A DNA stretch of 64,000 nt from positions 2,852,001 through 2,916,000 of the forward strand of contig NZ_SODV01000001.1 of assembly GCF_004366355.1 (NCBI RefSeq), written 5' to 3'. Positions within the stretch are counted from its first letter, which is position 1; every line of letters starts with the position of its first letter. Shown in pieces: positions 59,573 through 64,000 of the stretch. This DNA comes from Dinghuibacter silviterrae. GTDB lineage: Bacteria > Bacteroidota > Bacteroidia > Chitinophagales > Chitinophagaceae. Under the pieces are notes generated by a model. That model searched no databases. It was given only the letters and a program-made list of their open reading frames with translations, and had not been told where the DNA came from. A program made the position numbers and the translations under genes.

Positions 59573-61993
59573 TCACCCGTTCTCAATCCGCGCGTTCTGT
59601 TGTTCGGTATGTATTGTCCGGGTCTCGGCGCTGCTTTTGCCAAAGCGGTAGGTGAACGTCAGGCTGGCCCTGGCGCTATAGGTGACCCGTTGAAAGTCGA
59701 GGAGCAGGTCATCGCTGACCCTGAAAAATCGCCATTTACGGCTGTTGAAGATGTCGCGGCCATTCAGCGAAAGGCTGGCTTTTTTATGCCAGAAATCATA
59801 TTTGGCGGCCGCGTCGACGCCAAAAGCCGGGCGGTACCTGTCCTGGATGATCAATTCGGGGGCCCTATAGTCGGTCCTCACCTGAAAGGTCAGGTGAGGA
59901 GGCAGCGTAATGTTGTTGGTCACGTTCAGGTTCCAGCTCAAGCCATGCGTGGGGGTGATGCCCAAAGCCGAATCCCCGGCATTGATCCGCTCAAACACGT
60001 TGACGTTGGCGGTGAAGTCCCAAATTTTGACCGGATGGAAATTGCCGATGAGTTCCAGGCCGGTGTTGATGGCCCAGGGCAGATTGTCGGCGACGGTCAT
60101 GGTCACATCATTCACCGGTGTGGTCTGTACGTGTTTGATCACGTCATTGACCTGGGTGAAGTATGCCCCGGTGGTTAACGGGCCCTGGGTATAGGTCAGC
60201 TCTGCCAGGTGAATGCTCTCCGGCAGGAGGTGCAGGTTGCCGGCGTCATAATTCACGGGGTCCGAGATATCCCAGAAAGGATTGAGCTCGCCCGGGGTGG
60301 GCCGGTTGACCCGCCGGGAATAGCTCAGCTGGAGCTGCCGGTTCCCCTTCAGCTTTTGGGTCAACACCAGGCTGGGATAAAGCCCCTGGGTATGTACGGT
60401 AACCGGTTCCGTGACCAACTGGCCGGTCGAGTCGAAACTTTGAAGATGGGCGTTGAACCGGCCGAGTTCGCCTCTCAGGCCTACCTGGAAGGAGAACGTC
60501 TTGATTTGCCGGCTGTACGTGATATAAACAGCGTGCACCTGGTCCGTGCTTTTGAAAGAATTGATAAAGCTGTAGTCAGGATCATACTTGCCACTGATAT
60601 GGTCGAGGTTGTAATCCCATTCCTGGTTGTCGGTTGTGCTGATCTGGCTGCGCAAGCCTGTCTCCAGGGGACCGTCTTTATAATCCAACTGAATGTTGTA
60701 GTACCTGCTGCGGCCCACCTTACTGTCCTTTATAACAGAGGTTGAATCCACGGCATTCCCATCGATGTTGTAAATATCGGTGTTGTATAGTTGCAACTGG
60801 TTGGTGTAGCCATGCGCATAGTCGGCATCAAAGGACAGCTCCCTTTGCGGCCGGCGGAAGGAATGGGTGTAGTCGACCGTCAACTCATAGCTGTTGCCAT
60901 TGCCCGTCGTGGCATTGTAGCGGGTGCTGAGCAGCGCCGGCGAATCGTTTGCCATCAGGTTGTTGACCGTCAGCCATTCGTTGCGCACTTTGGAATAGGC
61001 GTCGTAGGCGCCGGATATACTGAGTCCATGAAAACTCAGCCCCGCCTTCGCAGAATGGAGGTCCGTAATCGTGGTGGAGGGAAAGGTTTCATCGCTGTAA
61101 TAAGCCGGGCTGGGGGTCAGCAGGTAGGTCATATTCTGGTATCCGTTGCTGTAGGTGTTCCGGTGTTGATAGCTATAGTTGCCGTACCAATTGATCGTGC
61201 CGTTCCGGTCGTTGAAGGACGCCGCCGCGTTATAATTATCCCTCGTACCCCCGGTGACCGCAACAGAGCCGTTTGACCCGGCCGCCGTATTCTTCTTCAG
61301 AACAATATTGATGATGGCTTGCCCTGAAGCGTCGTATTTGGCGGAAGGGTTGGTGATGATTTCCACCCGGTCGATGGAACTGGCCGGGATGGATTGCAGC
61401 ACCTGGACGATGCTCCCTCCGCCGATCACGGAACGCTTGCCGTCCACGAGCACCACCAGGTCGGTCGCTCCCCGCAGGCTCACATTGCCGTTCGCGTCCA
61501 CCTGGAGGGTGGGAATGTTTTGCAGGAGGTCGGCGGCGGTTCCGCCAAGGCTGACGAGGCTTTGGTTGACGGCAAAGACTTTTTTGTCCGGCCCGATGCG
61601 GAGGGTCGGTGACCGGGCGGTGACCGTGATGTCGGCCAGCATCTTTCCAGCGGGGACCATGACCAGGTCGCCAAGGTCGTTGGTACTGTTTTCAGGCGTA
61701 AAATCAATACCGTCCCTGGTGATCGGTTGGTAACCGACGTGGGTGATGGTGCAGGTAAACTGACCGAAAGGGATCTCCATGACGAAAAACCTGCCGGAGG
61801 AATCCGTATCGATGATTTTTGCCGTGTCTTTGGCATACCGGTTCACCAATACCACGGTCGTCGATGCCAGCGGCCGGTGTTGCTCGTCCGTGACGCGGCC
61901 TTCCAGCAGGCCTGCGCTTTGTGCCAGCAGGGTAGGGGCGGTGCCCATCGACAAGGCGATGATCAAAAGCCATTTTCGCATATTTTTTTTCAC
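59573..61993 (-). CDS. TonB-dependent-receptor family outer membrane β-barrel protein
   Basis: An 806-residue protein with signal peptide (about 1-25), a CarboxypepD_reg-like domain (GRVTDEQHRPLASTTVV at about 32-48), a TonB plug (LLQNIPTLQVDANGNVSLRG, LVVLVDGKR) and a C-terminal OMP_b-brl_3-type barrel ending near residue 790. Members import ligands or nutrients through the outer membrane. The divergent LytS/LytTR genes 150 bases away could regulate it. No SusD-like partner is present. Confidence 0.88.
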   Translation of the reverse strand: MKKNMRKWLLIIALSMGTAPTLLAQSAGLLEGRVTDEQHRPLASTTVVLVNRYAKDTAKIIDTDSSGRFFVMEIPFGQFTCTITHVGYQPITRDGIDFTPENSTNDLGDLVMVPAGKMLADITVTARSPTLRIGPDKKVFAVNQSLVSLGGTAADLLQNIPTLQVDANGNVSLRGATDLVVLVDGKRSVIGGGSIVQVLQSIPASSIDRVEIITNPSAKYDASGQAIINIVLKKNTAAGSNGSVAVTGGTRDNYNAAASFNDRNGTINWYGNYSYQHRNTYSNGYQNMTYLLTPSPAYYSDETFPSTTITDLHSAKAGLSFHGLSISGAYDAYSKVRNEWLTVNNLMANDSPALLSTRYNATTGNGNSYELTVDYTHSFRRPQRELSFDADYAHGYTNQLQLYNTDIYNIDGNAVDSTSVIKDSKVGRSRYYNIQLDYKDGPLETGLRSQISTTDNQEWDYNLDHISGKYDPDYSFINSFKSTDQVHAVYITYSRQIKTFSFQVGLRGELGRFNAHLQSFDSTGQLVTEPVTVHTQGLYPSLVLTQKLKGNRQLQLSYSRRVNRPTPGELNPFWDISDPVNYDAGNLHLLPESIHLAELTYTQGPLTTGAYFTQVNDVIKHVQTTPVNDVTMTVADNLPWAINTGLELIGNFHPVKIWDFTANVNVFERINAGDSALGITPTHGLSWNLNVTNNITLPPHLTFQVRTDYRAPELIIQDRYRPAFGVDAAAKYDFWHKKASLSLNGRDIFNSRKWRFFRVSDDLLLDFQRVTYSARASLTFTYRFGKSSAETRTIHTEQQNARIENG

Positions 61994-62146
61994 AAAAAAA
62001 TACCGGTTTGTCCCCGCCGGAAAATTTGTTCAACCCGGTGGGTATCAGGCTAAATAATCGCCCGAAAAGACCTTTATTGAGGAAAAAGGGAGGTTTGTTG
62101 AGTGCATGCCGTGCGCCAGCCGGAAATCGGGTATTTTGCAGCACGT

Positions 62147-63133
62147 ATGGACAAAGGGAGACTTTTGAGGCTGCAATACCTGGTGTGGGCCACTATATTT
62201 TTGATCAGCTATTTTGCGATGATAACCGACGACGGCCCCCTACGGTCGGCGGGTTTTGCCATCCGGGATACCTGTTTCTATGCCCTGATCGTGTACGGCA
62301 ACATCCGCTTCCTGTACCCGCGATTCTATCAAAAAAAACAATATGTGCTGTATATAGCCGGATCGGTCCTGTTGCTGGTGCTGGCCGGCGCCGGCAAGGT
62401 CTATCTCTCGTTGGCCCTTCACAGCAAAGTGTATTTGACCGCCCCCCGGTGGCTGGACGCGGAAACATACTTTACGTTGATCTTTTCGGGCATATCGGTT
62501 TTTGTGCTGAGCTTTGTCTTCCGGCTGGCCATTGCTTATTTTATGATCAAACAGGCCTCGGAAGAAGCGATGCTGAAGTTGCTGAGGGCGCAGGTCCAGC
62601 CCCATTTCCTCTTCAATACCCTGAACAACATGTATTATGAGGCCTTCCTGGACTCGCCCCGGACGGCACTGTTGATCGAAAGGCTGTCGGAGATCATGCG
62701 GTATTTTGTCGATCAGAGCAACCAGGAAACCGTACCGCTGGCCACGGAGGTACAGTTCCTGGACAATTACATCGCGCTGGAGAAAATAAGGATCAGCCCG
62801 GAACCGGAGATCGGATTTGAAAGACACTATGACGCCTCCACACCGATCCCGCCGATGCTGCTGATGACTTTTGTGGAAAATATCTTTAAACACGGCATCG
62901 ATAAGATCACCGGGCGCAACAAGATTACGATTTCCCTGATGCAGCAAAAAGGGTACCTTTATTTCAGCACAAAGAACACCATCAACCGGCACGTAGGACC
63001 TCAGGTGACGGGTGGCCTGGGTTTGGCCAACCTTCGCAAACGGTTGTCCATCCTGTATGGCGGCAATTTTCACATGGAGACGGCGAGTGACGGTCAGTAT
63101 TTCACGGCAACCCTAAAAGTACCACTCGCATGA
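62147..63133 (+). CDS. LytS-type sensor histidine kinase
   Basis: The ATG at 62147 gives 328 residues. Four hydrophobic helices occupy about 10-130. His153 in QPHFLFNTLNN is the predicted phosphoacceptor, with an N-box (ENIFKHGI) and G-box (GGLGLANLRKRL). It overlaps the response-regulator gene by 4 bases, so the two form a two-component pair. Confidence 0.9.
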   Translation: MDKGRLLRLQYLVWATIFLISYFAMITDDGPLRSAGFAIRDTCFYALIVYGNIRFLYPRFYQKKQYVLYIAGSVLLLVLAGAGKVYLSLALHSKVYLTAPRWLDAETYFTLIFSGISVFVLSFVFRLAIAYFMIKQASEEAMLKLLRAQVQPHFLFNTLNNMYYEAFLDSPRTALLIERLSEIMRYFVDQSNQETVPLATEVQFLDNYIALEKIRISPEPEIGFERHYDASTPIPPMLLMTFVENIFKHGIDKITGRNKITISLMQQKGYLYFSTKNTINRHVGPQVTGGLGLANLRKRLSILYGGNFHMETASDGQYFTATLKVPLA

Positions 63134-63840
63134 ACCTACGGTGCATGATCGTTGATGACGAACCCAATGCGGTCAACCTGCTGGAAGTGCTGATCGGGCA
63201 AAGCACGCCCTGGCAATTGGTGGCCAGGTGCCACAATGCGTTAGAGGCCATCGGGTTTCTAAAAAACAACAGCGTCGATCTCCTTTTCCTTGATATCAAT
63301 ATGCCTTTGCTCAGCGGGATGGAGCTGGCCGGCCTTTTGTCCGGGGACACGGCGATCGTTTTTACAACCGCCCACTCCGAACATGCCGCGGAGAGTTATT
63401 CCTTCAACACCATCGACTACCTGTTAAAACCCATCACGCTAAAGCGGTTTTTAGCCGCCACCAAAAAGGTGGAGGCGTATTTCCTGCCGCGCATGCCCGC
63501 GGGCGACAAACCGGCGGAACCGGGTCATGAATACTTCTTTGTCAAATCGGGTACCGAGCTTCGAAAGATCCTTTTGCCCGAGATCCTTTTTTTTGAAAGC
63601 CGGAAGGAATACGTGCGGGTCGTGACCCAAACCTTCGAGGTGCTGACCTACCGGCGTTTAAAAGATATTGAAGCACAACTTCCCCTGCCCTTTGTCCGTG
63701 TGCATCATTCCTATATCGTCAATGTCAGGCAACTGACTAAAATCCAGGACAACCAGATCCACATCGGTGAGGTGCAGATTCCCATCGGCGAGAAATTCAG
63801 GGACGGGCTGATGGATATGGTCCGGCGAAAGACATTCTGA
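63130..63840 (+). CDS. LytTR-type response regulator
   Basis: The 236-residue regulator has an N-terminal receiver domain (phosphoacceptor Asp55 in LFLDINMP) and a C-terminal LytTR DNA-binding domain (FFESRKEYVRVVT and RVHHSYIVNV). It pairs with the preceding kinase. Its target is not defined; the divergent β-barrel receptor gene is a candidate. Confidence 0.92.
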   Translation: MNLRCMIVDDEPNAVNLLEVLIGQSTPWQLVARCHNALEAIGFLKNNSVDLLFLDINMPLLSGMELAGLLSGDTAIVFTTAHSEHAAESYSFNTIDYLLKPITLKRFLAATKKVEAYFLPRMPAGDKPAEPGHEYFFVKSGTELRKILLPEILFFESRKEYVRVVTQTFEVLTYRRLKDIEAQLPLPFVRVHHSYIVNVRQLTKIQDNQIHIGEVQIPIGEKFRDGLMDMVRRKTF

Positions 63841-63845
63841 CCCCC

Positions 63846-64000
63846 CTAGTCATTGACATACGCCCCCCCTTTGCCACCGCAGATGCCGCAGGTCTCCTCA
63901 TGGCTGATGAAGGTGTTGTGTTCTCCGACGATGTTATTAACCGTTACGGTAATATGCCCCTTGCCTTGGCACGCCGTGCATATACTCCAGTGTGTCCCGG
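63846..64000 (-). CDS. CxxCxGxG zinc-ribbon protein, 5' truncated at the window end
   Basis: On the minus strand a frame open to the window edge encodes an incomplete protein with two DnaJ-like zinc motifs: CTACQGKG and CGICGGKG, separated by about 25 residues, and ends AYVND. These resemble DnaJ-type central zinc domains or small single-fold zinc-ribbon proteins. The rest of the gene lies outside the window. Confidence 0.6.
   Translation of the reverse strand, partial: GTHWSICTACQGKGHITVTVNNIVGEHNTFISHEETCGICGGKGGAYVND

Noticed and set aside
1-64000. CRISPR arrays or complete insertion sequences
   Set aside because: No regularly spaced identical repeats and no transposase gene with terminal inverted repeats were seen.

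Overview
The window looks like chromosomal DNA of a Bacteroidota bacterium, most likely of the Chitinophagaceae. The reasons are a TonB-receptor/β-barrel family protein with a carboxypeptidase-regulatory-like domain, LytS/LytTR signalling, long MacB/FtsX-type permeases, a CocE/NonD hydrolase, TAnnTTTG-type -7 promoter elements, and starts without Shine-Dalgarno sites. This is inference from protein character and not from a marker gene.

Layout. (1) 1-2.7 kb: AT-richer DNA with a 5'-truncated ceramidase-like membrane protein and two exported proteins of unknown function. (2) About 3.1-22.3 kb: a one-directional block of 22 genes ending in a large serine integrase whose 3' end runs into a tRNA-Ser(UGA) gene. 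I read it as an integrated element. It has no relaxase, type IV secretion, terminase, portal or tail gene. Instead it carries many small membrane-anchored proteins, a run of small β-rich proteins, a probable lysis cassette (L,D-transpeptidase-like enzyme, two-TM holin candidate, spanin-like protein), a membrane-anchored annexin-like protein, a transglutaminase-like protein, a methyltransferase-helicase fusion of the strawberry-notch type and a RecA-like ATPase. My best hypothesis is a provirus of a tailless, possibly membrane-containing virus. This is the strongest candidate for an undescribed system.

(3) 22.4-32.6 kb: a LacI-type regulator with near-identical operators before itself and before a galactose/arabinose-type sugar operon (GH127-GH5-like fusion, galK, galT, aldose epimerase, GH2 β-galactosidase). 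(4) 32.6-35 kb: a GMC oxidoreductase and its small partner subunit. (5) 35-43.4 kb: a tight operon of unknown purpose (SGNH hydrolase, esterase, SET protein, ATP-grasp ligase, ATP-grasp-SET fusion, ABC-type membrane domain without an ATPase, phosphodiesterase) followed by a homologue of contractile-injection-system tape-measure proteins and a tRNA-Ser(CGA).

(6) 43.7-48.8 kb: an arsenic island (arsR, arsC, arsM, small membrane protein, aquaporin) that continues into two metallophosphoesterases flanking a glycine-cleavage-H-like lipoyl carrier, and ends with a decayed arsN-like acetyltransferase. (7) 48.8-64 kb: ordinary chromosomal genes, including a SnoaL-like protein, serine hydrolase, AraC regulator, CocE hydrolase, DbpA-like helicase, lipocalin-like protein, F420-dependent-type reductase, permease, START protein, β-barrel receptor, LytS/LytTR pair and a truncated zinc-ribbon protein at the edge.
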